A stretch of DNA of 64,000 nucleotides from Croceimicrobium hydrocarbonivorans (GTDB lineage Bacteria > Bacteroidota > Bacteroidia > Flavobacteriales > Schleiferiaceae). Positions 44,137 through 53,422 of the stretch are shown here, in pieces (the stretch's first letter is position 1; each line of letters begins with the position of its first letter). The position numbers were made by a program, and so were the translations under genes. The stretch spans positions 3,479,501 to 3,543,500 of the forward strand of contig NZ_CP060139.1 in NCBI RefSeq assembly GCF_014524565.1. The letters are read 5' to 3'. The notes beneath the pieces are model-generated. The model was not told the origin of the DNA. It saw only the letters and a program-made list of their open reading frames with translations, and searched no databases.

Positions 44137-45575
44137 GCCGCTTCTTTAGGCGCTACCAAACAACGAATCTTATAACCTACACCCGCTACAATTAAGGTCA
44201 TAATAGGGCTGAGGTAATTGAAGACCGCATAAGGTGCATAGGCGGCGGTATCTACTCCTAAAACGCCACTTTGATAGGCACCACAGGTATTCCAGGGAAT
44301 AAGTACCGAGGTTACGGTGCCACTGTCTTCTAGGGTACGACTGAGGTTTTCGGGCGCTAAGCCTTGCTTTTTGTAGGCATCGGCATACATACGACCGGGG
44401 ATTACAATGGCCAGGTATTGATCGCTGGCCGTAAAATTCACCACAAAGCTGGTCGCGAAGGTGGTGGCAATTAAGGAGAATACCCCTTTGGCCAGGCGTA
44501 ATAAGGCTGCCGATAAACTCTGTAGAAAACCACAGGCCTCCATGGCGCCCCCAAAGATCATAGCGGCAATAATCAACCAAACGGTATTAAGCATACCCGC
44601 CATGCCCGATGAATTTAGGAGCTCTACCAAAATGGAATGTTGGGCAGGAATGCTCACATCTACTGTTAAAGCATTCATTAGAATTTTATAGATCTCCTTT
44701 GCGCTATTGGAATCGGCCAAGGACACCAGTAAATCGTATTGAAATATTAATGCAGCTAGCAAGCCGGCCAAAGCACCAATTAAGATAGCGGGGAGGGCCG
44801 GCATTTTACGCACAATCAAAAAGATCACTAAGGCTGGCACTAGAAAGAGCCAGGGACTCAAATTAAAGGTTTGCTCCAGTTCCAATAAAAGGGGATCAAT
44901 TTCGGCAATGCTACCCTGTCCATCTTGCATAAAACCCATAATAGCAAAGGCAATCAGGGCAATGACGAAGGATGGAATGGTGGTGTACAGCATGTACTTG
45001 ATATGGGTAAAGAGATCAGTACCGGCCATGGCAGGTGCCAAATTGGTCGTATCGGAAAGGGGCGAGAGCTTATCGCCAAAATAGGCACCGGAAACTACCG
45101 CCCCGGCTACCATGGCTTCGTTCATACCCAGGGCCTGACCAATACCAATAAGGGCAATACCCACCGTAGCACTGGTTCCCCAACTACTGCCAGTGGCCAA
45201 GGAGATTAAGGCACAGATAATGGCGGTGGCGGGAAGGAAAATTCCGGGACTCAGAATCTTTAAGCCGTAATAAATCATGGCGGGAATAACTCCACTAATC
45301 ATCCAGGCGCCAGCGAGGGAACCGATCAACAAGAGGATAATTAGGGCTCCGGTGGTAGATTTTATCGAATGGGCAATGCCTTCAATAAGATCATCGAAAC
45401 TGGTGCCTCGTAAAATTCCGATCAAGCCGGCTACGGCGCCACTGAGGATCAGGATCATTTGGTTGGATCCGTCCAATGCAGAATCGCCAAAAACACCCAG
45501 CACATTTATAGCCAGTAAACTGATAAGAAAGAGAATGGGGATGAGGGCGAGACCGAGAGGCGCTTTTTGATCCAT
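44133..45575 (-). CDS. nhaC: Na+/H+ antiporter of the NhaC family
   Basis: 480 residues with about twelve membrane segments. NhaC/ArsB-type signatures are visible: ALISLATGSSWGTSATVGIALIGIG, VVSGAYFGDKLSPLSDTTNLAPA and DSGTVTSVLIPWNTCGAYQSGVLG. It exchanges sodium (or lactate/malate with sodium in MleN-type relatives) for protons at the inner membrane. It is a single gene, downstream of a terminator for the maf operon. Confidence 0.93.
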   Translation of the reverse strand: MDQKAPLGLALIPILFLISLLAINVLGVFGDSALDGSNQMILILSGAVAGLIGILRGTSFDDLIEGIAHSIKSTTGALIILLLIGSLAGAWMISGVIPAMIYYGLKILSPGIFLPATAIICALISLATGSSWGTSATVGIALIGIGQALGMNEAMVAGAVVSGAYFGDKLSPLSDTTNLAPAMAGTDLFTHIKYMLYTTIPSFVIALIAFAIMGFMQDGQGSIAEIDPLLLELEQTFNLSPWLFLVPALVIFLIVRKMPALPAILIGALAGLLAALIFQYDLLVSLADSNSAKEIYKILMNALTVDVSIPAQHSILVELLNSSGMAGMLNTVWLIIAAMIFGGAMEACGFLQSLSAALLRLAKGVFSLIATTFATSFVVNFTASDQYLAIVIPGRMYADAYKKQGLAPENLSRTLEDSGTVTSVLIPWNTCGAYQSGVLGVDTAAYAPYAVFNYLSPIMTLIVAGVGYKIRCLVAPKEAA

Positions 45576-45602
45576 AGTGCGTATTAAGGCCGGCCATAAT
45601 AC

Positions 45603-45633
45603 GAAAAAAGCGGCATTCTTAGGGCCGCGCTTT
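45603..45633 (-). terminator. probable terminator of the DUF2520-kdsC-ubiA-maf operon
   Basis: On the minus strand GCGGC pairs with GCCGC, extended by AAA/TTT across a two-base bulge, and is followed by six T's. The stem overlaps the last codons of maf. Confidence 0.5.
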
Positions 45634-46200
45634 CAGGTAGTTTACGATTCGATGGCTAGGTAAGCCCATAACCGTAAAAAAGGAACCTTCAATGGCTTCG
45701 ATGGCGGCCAGGCCAATCCACTCCTGAATACCATAGGCACCGGCCTTATCATAGGGCTTATAGGTATCTACATAGTATTCCATTTCCGCTTGATCCATCG
45801 CGCGGAAGCGCACTTTGCAGACATCGGAAAACACCGTTTTTCCTTCGGGGGCAATGCAGCACACTCCGGTAATAACTTCATGCTCACCGCCGGAGAGGGC
45901 GGCTAACATGGCCAGGGCTTCTTCGCGATTGGCCGCTTTTTCCAGCGACTTTCCCTTATTCCAAACCACGGTGTCAGAGCAAATCAATATTTCGTGAGCT
46001 TGCCTTTCGGCGGATAGGAAATCAGCTTTGGCTTCGGCTAAAAACTCAGCGATCGCTCCGGCCTTAAGTTCAGCGGGATATACTTCATCTAAATCCGCTT
46101 TGCATTGACGGAAATTAAGTCCCAGGTCCTTTAGTAATTGCGCCCTGCGTGGCGATTGCGATCCCAGTAAAATGGGACTTTCCTGCCATTTTAAGGCCAT
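45619..46200 (-). CDS. maf: Maf family nucleoside triphosphate pyrophosphatase
   Basis: 193 residues. The diagnostic LGSQSPRRAQLLKDLGL, the catalytic CSDTVVW and the KPYDKAGAYGIQEW motif are intact. Maf enzymes hydrolyse dTTP/UTP or modified nucleotides and affect septum formation. It overlaps ubiA by 10 nt and is last in the operon. Confidence 0.95.
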   Translation of the reverse strand: MALKWQESPILLGSQSPRRAQLLKDLGLNFRQCKADLDEVYPAELKAGAIAEFLAEAKADFLSAERQAHEILICSDTVVWNKGKSLEKAANREEALAMLAALSGGEHEVITGVCCIAPEGKTVFSDVCKVRFRAMDQAEMEYYVDTYKPYDKAGAYGIQEWIGLAAIEAIEGSFFTVMGLPSHRIVNYLKARP

Positions 46201-47123
46201 TGATACAAAAGTGATAGGGTGAAGACAGGCATGCTAAGGATGCCCAAAAGCATCACAATTTTTGTGAAGCTACTAATGCGATGAAAGTCGGCTGCAGAAC
46301 TGGCACGCATCAGGCGAAAGCCTACAAAAGCTAAAGGCAATGCTACAGCCAGCAAAACATAGAGGGCAGAGCTAATATTTCCGCCCATGCTCAATAAATC
46401 TTGAGCGTACCAAATAATAGGGGCTAAGGCCACGGCAATAAGTAAGATAAGCAGGGCCTTGAGTCCACGCTCTGGCATAATGATGGCCAGAGTTTGGTAG
46501 CCAGCCATGGTATCGCCCTTGCGGTCTTCCATATCTTTTACGATTTCTCGAATCAGCGTAAGCCAAAAGGCAAAAGCCGAATAATACAGTAATACCTGAA
46601 AGCCTTGTTTTACCATTTCGGCATTTTCCTCGGTTCCCGCCGGCAGGAGATCGAAAATGGCCACTAAAAATACCGGCATGGCGCTGAGCAGCGATACCAA
46701 TACATTGCCAATTAAGGGTCTTCTTTTTAGATTGGTAGCATAGAGGTAGAGCAGGATGGAAGCAAGAGGAGCAACCAACCAAAGGCCTTCTAATTCTACT
46801 TGTTGGGCCAGAAAATAGGCCGAAACAGCCGCTAAGATCACGGTGGCAAAATAGAGATACCAGGCCCGGTCTTCGCTAATTCCTCGGCCAATGGTAATGC
46901 GTTTGGGCTTGTTGGCCGCATCGGTTTCCAAATCGAAAAGATCGTTAATGATATAACCACCGGCCGCTAATAATACTGAGCAGAGAACCCCCAAAGCATA
47001 ATACCAATGATCCAAGGCATGGGGCATATAAAGGGCTTCAGTAAAGCTAAGGCGGATGAGGTATTGAATAAATACGATCATCAGCAAATTGGGCCAACGT
47101 ATAAGTCGAAGAATTTTTACCAT
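46191..47123 (-). CDS. UbiA-family prenyltransferase (geranylgeranylglycerol-phosphate transferase-like)
   Basis: 310 residues with about nine membrane helices. The two aspartate-rich motifs of UbiA enzymes are NDLFDLETDAANKP and KDMEDRKGD. In Bacteroidota this neighbour of maf and kdsC is usually annotated as geranylgeranylglycerol-phosphate geranylgeranyltransferase; the true acceptor is not certain. It overlaps kdsC by 7 nt. Confidence 0.88.
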   Translation of the reverse strand: MVKILRLIRWPNLLMIVFIQYLIRLSFTEALYMPHALDHWYYALGVLCSVLLAAGGYIINDLFDLETDAANKPKRITIGRGISEDRAWYLYFATVILAAVSAYFLAQQVELEGLWLVAPLASILLYLYATNLKRRPLIGNVLVSLLSAMPVFLVAIFDLLPAGTEENAEMVKQGFQVLLYYSAFAFWLTLIREIVKDMEDRKGDTMAGYQTLAIIMPERGLKALLILLIAVALAPIIWYAQDLLSMGGNISSALYVLLAVALPLAFVGFRLMRASSAADFHRISSFTKIVMLLGILSMPVFTLSLLYQWP

Positions 47124-47650
47124 CTAAAATCGTCTTCCAGCATCCAGTTATCCTGCACCTTGAGGCATTGTTCAATCACATCGCGAGCACAGCCTTCGCC
47201 GCCTAAATGGGGCGAAACATAATCTACCAATTGGCGAACTTCGGGCACTCCATTATGGGGGCAGCAAGCCACACCGGCCTCCTTGAGAACGGGAATATCA
47301 GGAATATCGTCACCCATATAAAGGATGTTCTCCGGCTGCAGACCTTCATGCTCATAGACCGCTAAAAAGTCGTTCCAAGCTTCCAATTTATGGGGGATGC
47401 TCATGTAAATATCGGTCAGGCCTAAGCCTTGAAGTCGGGTTTTAATGCCTGCGCAGGAGCCACCGGAAATAAGGCCCACTTTATAACCCTTGCGTATGGC
47501 CAGCTGTATGGCATAACTGTCTTTGCTATTGAGGTTGCGGATGGGTCTACCATCTTGACCAATGGCCAGATTTCCGCTATTCAGAACGCCATCCATATCA
47601 AAAATAAAGGCCTTGATAGGGTGGAGGAGTTCCTTATAATTCTTTTTCAT
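47117..47650 (-). CDS. KdsC-type HAD phosphatase (KDO-8-phosphate phosphatase)
   Basis: 177 residues, C0-type HAD fold: FIFDMDGVLNSG (nucleophile Asp), SGGSC, and YMGDDIPDIPVLKEAGV. KdsC removes phosphate from KDO-8-P for lipid A core synthesis. The size and absence of a cap fit KdsC/YrbI. It overlaps DUF2520 by 17 nt. Confidence 0.9.
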   Translation of the reverse strand: MKKNYKELLHPIKAFIFDMDGVLNSGNLAIGQDGRPIRNLNSKDSYAIQLAIRKGYKVGLISGGSCAGIKTRLQGLGLTDIYMSIPHKLEAWNDFLAVYEHEGLQPENILYMGDDIPDIPVLKEAGVACCPHNGVPEVRQLVDYVSPHLGGEGCARDVIEQCLKVQDNWMLEDDFRW

Positions 47651-48377
47651 TGCTCTGTTGAATGAGGGTACTTAGCTTTTGATAAAGGTCTGCAAGTTCA
47701 GGATTTTCCAAGAGTTCCTGATGGGCTTTTATGGTATTGAGATCACCACGCACGGCCGGGCCGGTTTGATTCAAAATAGGGTCGGCAGCACTGAGGCCTT
47801 TCACCTGTTGGCTTAGTAAAGGCTTGAGAATCTCAAAATCAATATCCGCTTTTTGAAGCACTTGCCAGGCCCAATGGTAGAGGTAATTGCTGAAATTATG
47901 ACTAATCACTGCGGCCAGATGTAATTGCTTGCGCTTTTTACTGTCGATCTCATAATAGGAAAGATCTAAAGACTGCGCCCAGCTCTTTAATTGATTGAGT
48001 ATTGATTCGGAAGAGGCTTCCAGGCAAAAGGGAATGCTTTGGATATCTACCTCACTTTCGGCCTGAAGACTCATTAAGGGGTAGAAAATGCCACGATTAG
48101 GATGGCGAATATCCAGGTCTTCCAGAGGTACCGTTCCCGAACTATGGGCTAAAATGCCTTTTTGGGCCGGTATACATTTGGTGAGCTCCGCAATATTTCG
48201 ATCGGCAATACAGATTAAACAGAGGTCGGAATCATCACCTAATTCACTGAGCTTTTTTTGGGATGCTGATTTGGGATTTCGCGCATAAACACTCACATCC
48301 AGACCCATATCAGCGAAGGCTTTGGACAAGAATGTGCCTACCTTACCATTTCCAATGATAGCGATTTTGTGAATCAT
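47634..48377 (-). CDS. Rossmann/DUF2520 domain protein
   Basis: 247 residues. N-terminal NAD(P)-binding motif IAIIGNGKVGTFLSKAFADMG, then DUF2520 C-terminal helices (AAVISHNFSNYLYHWAWQVL and LSAADPILNQTGPAVRGDL). This combination is the F420-dependent NADP oxidoreductase/pantoate-like group of unknown substrate. First gene of the operon DUF2520-kdsC-ubiA-maf, with a leaderless-type promoter. Confidence 0.85.
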   Translation of the reverse strand: MIHKIAIIGNGKVGTFLSKAFADMGLDVSVYARNPKSASQKKLSELGDDSDLCLICIADRNIAELTKCIPAQKGILAHSSGTVPLEDLDIRHPNRGIFYPLMSLQAESEVDIQSIPFCLEASSESILNQLKSWAQSLDLSYYEIDSKKRKQLHLAAVISHNFSNYLYHWAWQVLQKADIDFEILKPLLSQQVKGLSAADPILNQTGPAVRGDLNTIKAHQELLENPELADLYQKLSTLIQQSNEKEL

Positions 48378-48381
48378 AGCT

Positions 48382-48389
48382 CAAAAGTA
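48382..48389 (-). promoter_or_regulatory. -7 promoter box (TACTTTTG), leaderless spacing to DUF2520 gene
   Basis: Minus-strand TACTTTTG, perfect TAnnTTTG, with 4 nt between the box and the ATG at 48377. Confidence 0.5.
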
Positions 48390-48457
48390 CGCATTGGACG
48401 GGGCTCTTCCTCACGCTTAAAAATAATCCTATCTTCACGATCCCTAACCCTGCCTAA

Positions 48458-50398
48458 ATGAAGTTATTAGAACGTACCGGATTTCTATTGGTCCTGATGC
48501 TGCTTTCTGTCAGCTCTTTAAATGCCGCTCACCTTATTGGTGGCGAAATCACCTATAGTTGTCAGGGTAATAATCTTTATACCGTTTCCTTGCGGGTTTA
48601 CCGCGATTGTGCCGGTGGTGGTGCTGCCTTTGATGGCAATGCCAATGTGGCCATTTACGATATTAATAATCAGCTGATTCGCACCTTATCCATTCCCCGT
48701 GGTCAGATTATTTCTTTGAATAATAGTCTTTCCAGTGACCCTTGTGTATCGGTGCCTGCTAACCTTTGTGTTGAGTATGCCGATTATATAGATACGGTTA
48801 CTTTGCCGCCGGTAGTTGGAGGCTATACTATTGTACATCAGCGTTGTTGCCGCAATGCTATTATTGGAAATGTGAATAATCCCGGAAGTTTTGGGAATAC
48901 CTATTCCGTGCGTATCCCCAGTATGGATACCACTTGTAATAGTGCCCCGCATATTGTGAGTCCGCCCGATAATGTGCTCTGCCTAAACCGTCCGGCGACC
49001 ATCAATTTACAAGTTACTGAAGCCGATGGCGATTCGATTAGCTATGATCTTTGCCAAATTTTCGCCGGAGGTGGAAATGCCGGTGGTGGTGGCGGTAATT
49101 GCTTTTCGGTAATTCCCAATCCGCCTTGTCCACCGCCTTTTACGCCCTTAACCTTTGCGGCGCCTCAAACCTTTTCCAATCCTATTCCGGCCTCTACCAA
49201 TTTCACCATTAATCCGCGTACCGGACAACTTCGCGGTACAGCCAATCAAATTGGAGTATATGTAGCCGGTATTTGTATTACCGAATGGCGTGATGGGCAG
49301 ATCATGAGTACGGTACGCCTCGATTATCAATTTGCGGTAACCCAGTGTACGCAGAACATTGTAAGCGATATGCGTACGCCTTTGGAAGACCCTACCATTT
49401 TATGTGATGGACTTACAGTTCAGTTTGAAAGTGAAACCAATAATGCCAATGGCTTGCTCTGGAATTTTGGAGATCTTAATACCAATAGCGATACCAGCAG
49501 ATTAGCCAATCCTACCTATACCTATCCGGCTCCCGGAACCTATTATGTACGCTTAATTGCCAATCCAGGGGAAACCTGTAGCGATACCACCTTTGCCCCC
49601 TTTAAGGTTACCGCTCCGGTGCAGGGCGATTTTCTGTGGGATGGGGTGCCTTGTTATGAAGTACAGGGTATACAGTTTGAAGCGATAGGCACCAATATTC
49701 GCCCCAATACCCGCTACGAATGGGAGTTTGGCGCTGATGCTTTAATTCCGACTGTTACCGGCCGTAGTGCCTTTGGTATTAGCTGGATGCAACCAGGGCC
49801 TAAGCCGGTTAAGCTCACCTTGTATTGGGATAGTTGCTCGCAGGAAATTGTAGATACCATCGACATTGTGCGCGGAAATGTATTTACCGATGCCGGTCCG
49901 GATACTGCCATTCAGCGGGGTTCAGAATTGCGCTTGCATGCCAATTACGGCGCCGATTATTACTGGTATGCCAGCAGTCCGATTGAAATCGATAATCCTT
50001 TTTCTCGCAATCCAACTTTCCGTTTCAGGGAGCGCGATGATACGGTGATGGTGTATTTGATTTTAACCGATCAATACGGATGTAAGGGTAAAGATTCGCT
50101 TTGGGTTTATATCAGTGATGATTTGGATGCCGCCGTCTATAATATCATTACCCCCAATGGAGATGGAGTGAATGACTTTTTCGACATCAGCTATATCAAC
50201 CCTTCCGGGAATTGTGGACTTTATATTATGAATCGCTGGGGCGCCGAAGTGTATCGGGATAATGCCTATAGTAATGATTGGTTTGGTACCGATCAGGATG
50301 GTAATCCCTTACCGGATGGCACCTATTACTATGTGGTGCAATGCGGAGTGGAAGTGCGTTCCACCGGACCCATCACCATCAATCGCTTTTACGACTAG
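48458..50398 (+). CDS. T9SS type B cargo protein with PKD domain
   Basis: 646 residues with signal peptide (MKLLERTGFLLVLMLLSVSSLNA). The N-terminal region (HLIGGEITYSCQGNNLYTVSLRVYRDC) is a conserved Bacteroidota gliding/adhesion-type module, rich in Cys pairs; a PKD domain follows (LLWNFGDLNTNSDT to YYVRLIAN, about 325-380) and a second Ig-like stretch. The C-terminus from about residue 560 (NIITPNGDGVNDFFDISY, FNRWG-like IMNRWGAEVY, DGTYYYVV) is the gliding-motility-associated T9SS type B sorting domain. It is expected to be exported and anchored at the surface. Confidence 0.9.
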   Translation: MKLLERTGFLLVLMLLSVSSLNAAHLIGGEITYSCQGNNLYTVSLRVYRDCAGGGAAFDGNANVAIYDINNQLIRTLSIPRGQIISLNNSLSSDPCVSVPANLCVEYADYIDTVTLPPVVGGYTIVHQRCCRNAIIGNVNNPGSFGNTYSVRIPSMDTTCNSAPHIVSPPDNVLCLNRPATINLQVTEADGDSISYDLCQIFAGGGNAGGGGGNCFSVIPNPPCPPPFTPLTFAAPQTFSNPIPASTNFTINPRTGQLRGTANQIGVYVAGICITEWRDGQIMSTVRLDYQFAVTQCTQNIVSDMRTPLEDPTILCDGLTVQFESETNNANGLLWNFGDLNTNSDTSRLANPTYTYPAPGTYYVRLIANPGETCSDTTFAPFKVTAPVQGDFLWDGVPCYEVQGIQFEAIGTNIRPNTRYEWEFGADALIPTVTGRSAFGISWMQPGPKPVKLTLYWDSCSQEIVDTIDIVRGNVFTDAGPDTAIQRGSELRLHANYGADYYWYASSPIEIDNPFSRNPTFRFRERDDTVMVYLILTDQYGCKGKDSLWVYISDDLDAAVYNIITPNGDGVNDFFDISYINPSGNCGLYIMNRWGAEVYRDNAYSNDWFGTDQDGNPLPDGTYYYVVQCGVEVRSTGPITINRFYD

Positions 50399-52809
50399 GA
50401 TCGTTTTACACGTTGCCAAACGGCGATAAAGCTGCCAATTACCATTAAGATAGATCCTATCCAAAGGATATTGATCATAGGGAAAACGATGGCCTTTTGA
50501 ACGATATAAGGCTTTTCAATTGGATCCACTTTGGTCCAGGCGCGAATCTGAATTTCGTTCTTATCTGGATCTACATCCTCAAAGCGAAATTTGAAGCCTT
50601 GCATTGCTAATACCGTATCGCGGAATTCCTTAAAATCGTTTTCCACCACAAAGGCAGGTTGAATGGGGAATTCAGTGCCCATTGGGTTGATTAACCTCAG
50701 GTGTGCCGTAAGCTTGCCGGCTAATATTTCCTGGCGTTCTTCATTACCTACGAAATTGGCCAAGGTACTGTCGAGCACCACAAAATGACCTTCGTAAATG
50801 GCAGTGTCACCCTGACCTAAACTTACTTCTGCTTCATTGCCAAAACCATCGGGGCTGGCCACTTCCAATTCGGAGGAATAGGTGATATGGGTATAAATGT
50901 CATAATTCCAATAATGCTTGGTATCCGGATTGGGATTGGGCCCCATTTGATCACTAAACTGTAGGAAGGGTCTCAATTGGAAGAGTGGCTCGCTATCCCC
51001 GGGATTATTAAAGTAGGATACTTTGTAAAACTGTTTTTGGCCTTCCATTTCCACGCCTTCGTAAACGCCGGTGTATGGACCCAGTTTTAAACTGTCGCCT
51101 TGCAACATTTGAATATTCTCATTAGCCGCTTGATTCTCGGTGAAAACCTGACTGCGACTAATCACCTGCTTGCGTCCATTGGAAATAAGGGCACCTACCA
51201 ATATGAGGGCGAAACCGATATGAGCTACCGAACTACCAGCAAAGCTCCAATTAGCTTTTCCGGAAATGAGCCAATACCAAAGGTTGGAGAATACCGCGAA
51301 AATTCCGCTGTAGAGTAAAGCTAAATAGAGGGGCTCCGACCAGAGATAATAAACCTGTGCGGTATAGGAAGCCAGAGCAATGCTGAGGATTAAAGAAATG
51401 CTAATGCCGCGCCAAAATACCTTGCTGGCGGTTTTACCATAGCGCAGGAATTGACCAATGGCCATTAAGATGGCGATCACCAAAGCAAAGGGCAATTGCC
51501 AGCTGTGGTAATGAGCAATAGGATCTAAATGGGGCGCCTTGTTTTCGCTGAGGATGGGGATTAAACCTTCGGGGCCAATCAGTTTATTGATCACTGGCAG
51601 CGAGGTGCTAAAGATGATTTGAAAGGCCGAGATAAAGAGAATCAGGCTACCAATAAACATCCAGAACTCACGGGAGCTCAGATCATCATCGCTCTTGCTT
51701 TTAGGGATCTTTTTATAGCGCCAAAGGAAAAGACCCAAGGCCAAGACACTGAAAAAGAGGAGGTAGATTAATAGCTGACCACTTAAGCCTAAATCCACAA
51801 AGGAGTGCACGGAGGAATCGCCTAATATTCCGCTTCGGGTAAGGAAGGTAGAATAGAGAATAAGGATAAAGCTGAGTAGGCTCATGATAAAGGCTGCACT
51901 GAGGCCCGCGCGCTTATTGCGGTAAATCAATAATAGGTGGGCTGCACCGGCCATTACTATCCAGGGCACCAAGGATGAATTTTCTACCGGGTCCCAGGCC
52001 CAGAATCCGCCAAAACTTAAAGCTTCGTAAGCCCAAGCACCTCCCATTAAAATACCCAATCCTAAAATGCCCACACTAAAGAAAGCCCAGGGCAGGGCAG
52101 GTTTTACCCAGGATTTAAAATCGCCTTTAATTAAGGCCGCCATTGCTAATGCAAAGGGAACCAGGGTAGAGGCAAAGCCCAAGAAAAGGGTAGGTGGATG
52201 TATGGTCATCCAATAGTTTTGGAGCAAGGGATTTAATCCGGTACCATCCATAAAGGCTGGAAAGCGCTCCAGGTAATTCGCTAATTGCGTCCAGGGTAGA
52301 CCGATATTTTCGGCGGTTTCCCGCATCAATACAAAAGGACTGCTGCCAATTTTTAAGCCTAAGGGGTAAACGCCTAAAACCATGGAAGCGATAAAAGCCT
52401 GCACGGCTGAGAAGACCATCATGCTGTGGTTTTCCCAATCCTTGGCCTTAAACATCAGGATGAGACCTAAAACGGCATTCCAAAAGAGCCACAGAATAAA
52501 GCTGCCTTCCTGACCTTCCCAAAAAGCACTAAAAACAAAGCGAGGCTCCAAGTTTAGGGAGGAGTGCTTCCAAACGTAGTCGTATTCGAAATAATGGTTG
52601 AGCAATAAGTAGAAGAGGCTTAGAACAATGCCAAGGGTGGCAAGGCTATGCAATCCAAAGGAATAACGGGCAATTTTGCGGTAGCCGGCATTTTGGGTGC
52701 GGTCATTAAGGTAGTAGGCCACCATCGCCACCAAGGCACTTACAAAAGCCGTACTAACAGAAAGGCGGCCGATAAAGCCGGGGAGGAGGTGTTCGCCAAT
52801 GTATTCCAT
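50395..52809 (-). CDS. ccmF: cytochrome c maturation haem lyase CcmF-like protein
   Basis: 804 residues with many membrane helices. The tryptophan-rich WWD signature is GGFWAWDPVENSSLVPW, with SIHPPTLFLGF-type MTIHPPTLFLG and HSFVDLGL segments typical of CcmF/CcsA-family enzymes. It attaches haem to apocytochromes c in the periplasm, receiving haem from CcmE, which is encoded immediately upstream. Last gene of the ccm operon; its stop overlaps the convergent T9SS gene by 4 nt. Confidence 0.93.
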   Translation of the reverse strand: MEYIGEHLLPGFIGRLSVSTAFVSALVAMVAYYLNDRTQNAGYRKIARYSFGLHSLATLGIVLSLFYLLLNHYFEYDYVWKHSSLNLEPRFVFSAFWEGQEGSFILWLFWNAVLGLILMFKAKDWENHSMMVFSAVQAFIASMVLGVYPLGLKIGSSPFVLMRETAENIGLPWTQLANYLERFPAFMDGTGLNPLLQNYWMTIHPPTLFLGFASTLVPFALAMAALIKGDFKSWVKPALPWAFFSVGILGLGILMGGAWAYEALSFGGFWAWDPVENSSLVPWIVMAGAAHLLLIYRNKRAGLSAAFIMSLLSFILILYSTFLTRSGILGDSSVHSFVDLGLSGQLLIYLLFFSVLALGLFLWRYKKIPKSKSDDDLSSREFWMFIGSLILFISAFQIIFSTSLPVINKLIGPEGLIPILSENKAPHLDPIAHYHSWQLPFALVIAILMAIGQFLRYGKTASKVFWRGISISLILSIALASYTAQVYYLWSEPLYLALLYSGIFAVFSNLWYWLISGKANWSFAGSSVAHIGFALILVGALISNGRKQVISRSQVFTENQAANENIQMLQGDSLKLGPYTGVYEGVEMEGQKQFYKVSYFNNPGDSEPLFQLRPFLQFSDQMGPNPNPDTKHYWNYDIYTHITYSSELEVASPDGFGNEAEVSLGQGDTAIYEGHFVVLDSTLANFVGNEERQEILAGKLTAHLRLINPMGTEFPIQPAFVVENDFKEFRDTVLAMQGFKFRFEDVDPDKNEIQIRAWTKVDPIEKPYIVQKAIVFPMINILWIGSILMVIGSFIAVWQRVKRS

Positions 52810-52817
52810 CCAAAAGC

Positions 52818-53219
52818 TTAATTCACGTAGCTGTTTTGATTACCAGCCATTTCATTCTTTTCATTGTACTTGCTGGGGCACTTCATCAGAATTTCTTCGG
52901 CGATAAAAGCGCTGTCGGTAGCGAAACCTTTCATGGTAATTTCTTCACTACGCTCAAAATCCTGAGGCTTGGGCTGATGGTAGATCACTTTTTGCTTGGA
53001 GCCATTTTTATCTACCGCTCCAAAGCTGAAGCGATTGGCCTGCGCATCGTAATTCATGGCCGCCTCCTTATCCAAATAGCCAATTACCGTGTATTTGGTA
53101 CCGGGATTTCTTTCGGCCTGCTCAAAGTTTACATAGGTAGAAGCATCACCCAGGCTCACCATAATGGCGCCCATGGCTACGGCAATAATTATGATGAGCG
53201 CAATATGCGTACGTTTCAT
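52818..53219 (-). CDS. ccmE: CcmE-type haem chaperone, CXXXY variant
   Basis: 133 residues with an N-terminal membrane anchor (HIALIIIIAVAMGAIMVSL) and the OB-fold CcmE domain. The haem-binding residue is Cys114 in MKCPSKY (Tyr118), i.e. the CXXXY motif seen in Bacteroidota and some delta-proteobacterial/archaeal systems, not the HXXXY of Escherichia coli. It overlaps ccmD by 4 nt and lies 8 bp upstream of ccmF. Confidence 0.9.
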   Translation of the reverse strand: MKRTHIALIIIIAVAMGAIMVSLGDASTYVNFEQAERNPGTKYTVIGYLDKEAAMNYDAQANRFSFGAVDKNGSKQKVIYHQPKPQDFERSEEITMKGFATDSAFIAEEILMKCPSKYNEKNEMAGNQNSYVN

Positions 53220-53422
53220 AAGGACTTTTTCAGTTTGTTGACTTTACGGTCGAGGTGAACTAAATAGAAAACCACTCCCAGGAAAATGATCGACATAATA
53301 GCAACGACCACATAGATTTTTCCGTTGGAGCGAAAGAACTCGGCCATTTCCGGTTTTGCATTTTGCGCCTGTAGGAAGAAGGGCAAAAGAAAGACTGCCA
53401 GAAGATTAATTTTCTTGCGCAT
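53216..53422 (-). CDS. ccmD: CcmD-family small membrane protein
   Basis: 68 residues with an N-terminal signal-like segment (LLAVFLLPFFLQAQ) and one membrane helix (YVVVAIMSIIFLGVVFYLVHL) followed by a Lys-rich tail, the usual Bacteroidota CcmD layout. It helps CcmC and CcmE pass haem. It overlaps ccmC by 17 nt upstream and ccmE by 4 nt downstream. Confidence 0.85.
   Translation of the reverse strand: MRKKINLLAVFLLPFFLQAQNAKPEMAEFFRSNGKIYVVVAIMSIIFLGVVFYLVHLDRKVNKLKKSL

Noticed and set aside
44170-44580. 136-codon minus-strand frame inside nhaC
   Set aside because: Alternate frame of a gene with complete NhaC motifs; composition is Arg/Ser/Cys-rich as in shadow frames.
46372-46782. 136-codon frame within the UbiA gene
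   Set aside because: Alternate-frame shadow of the prenyltransferase, whose aspartate motifs are intact.
52836-53258. 140-codon plus-strand frame opposite ccmE
   Set aside because: It is antisense to a well-supported gene, has no recognisable domain and no promoter.
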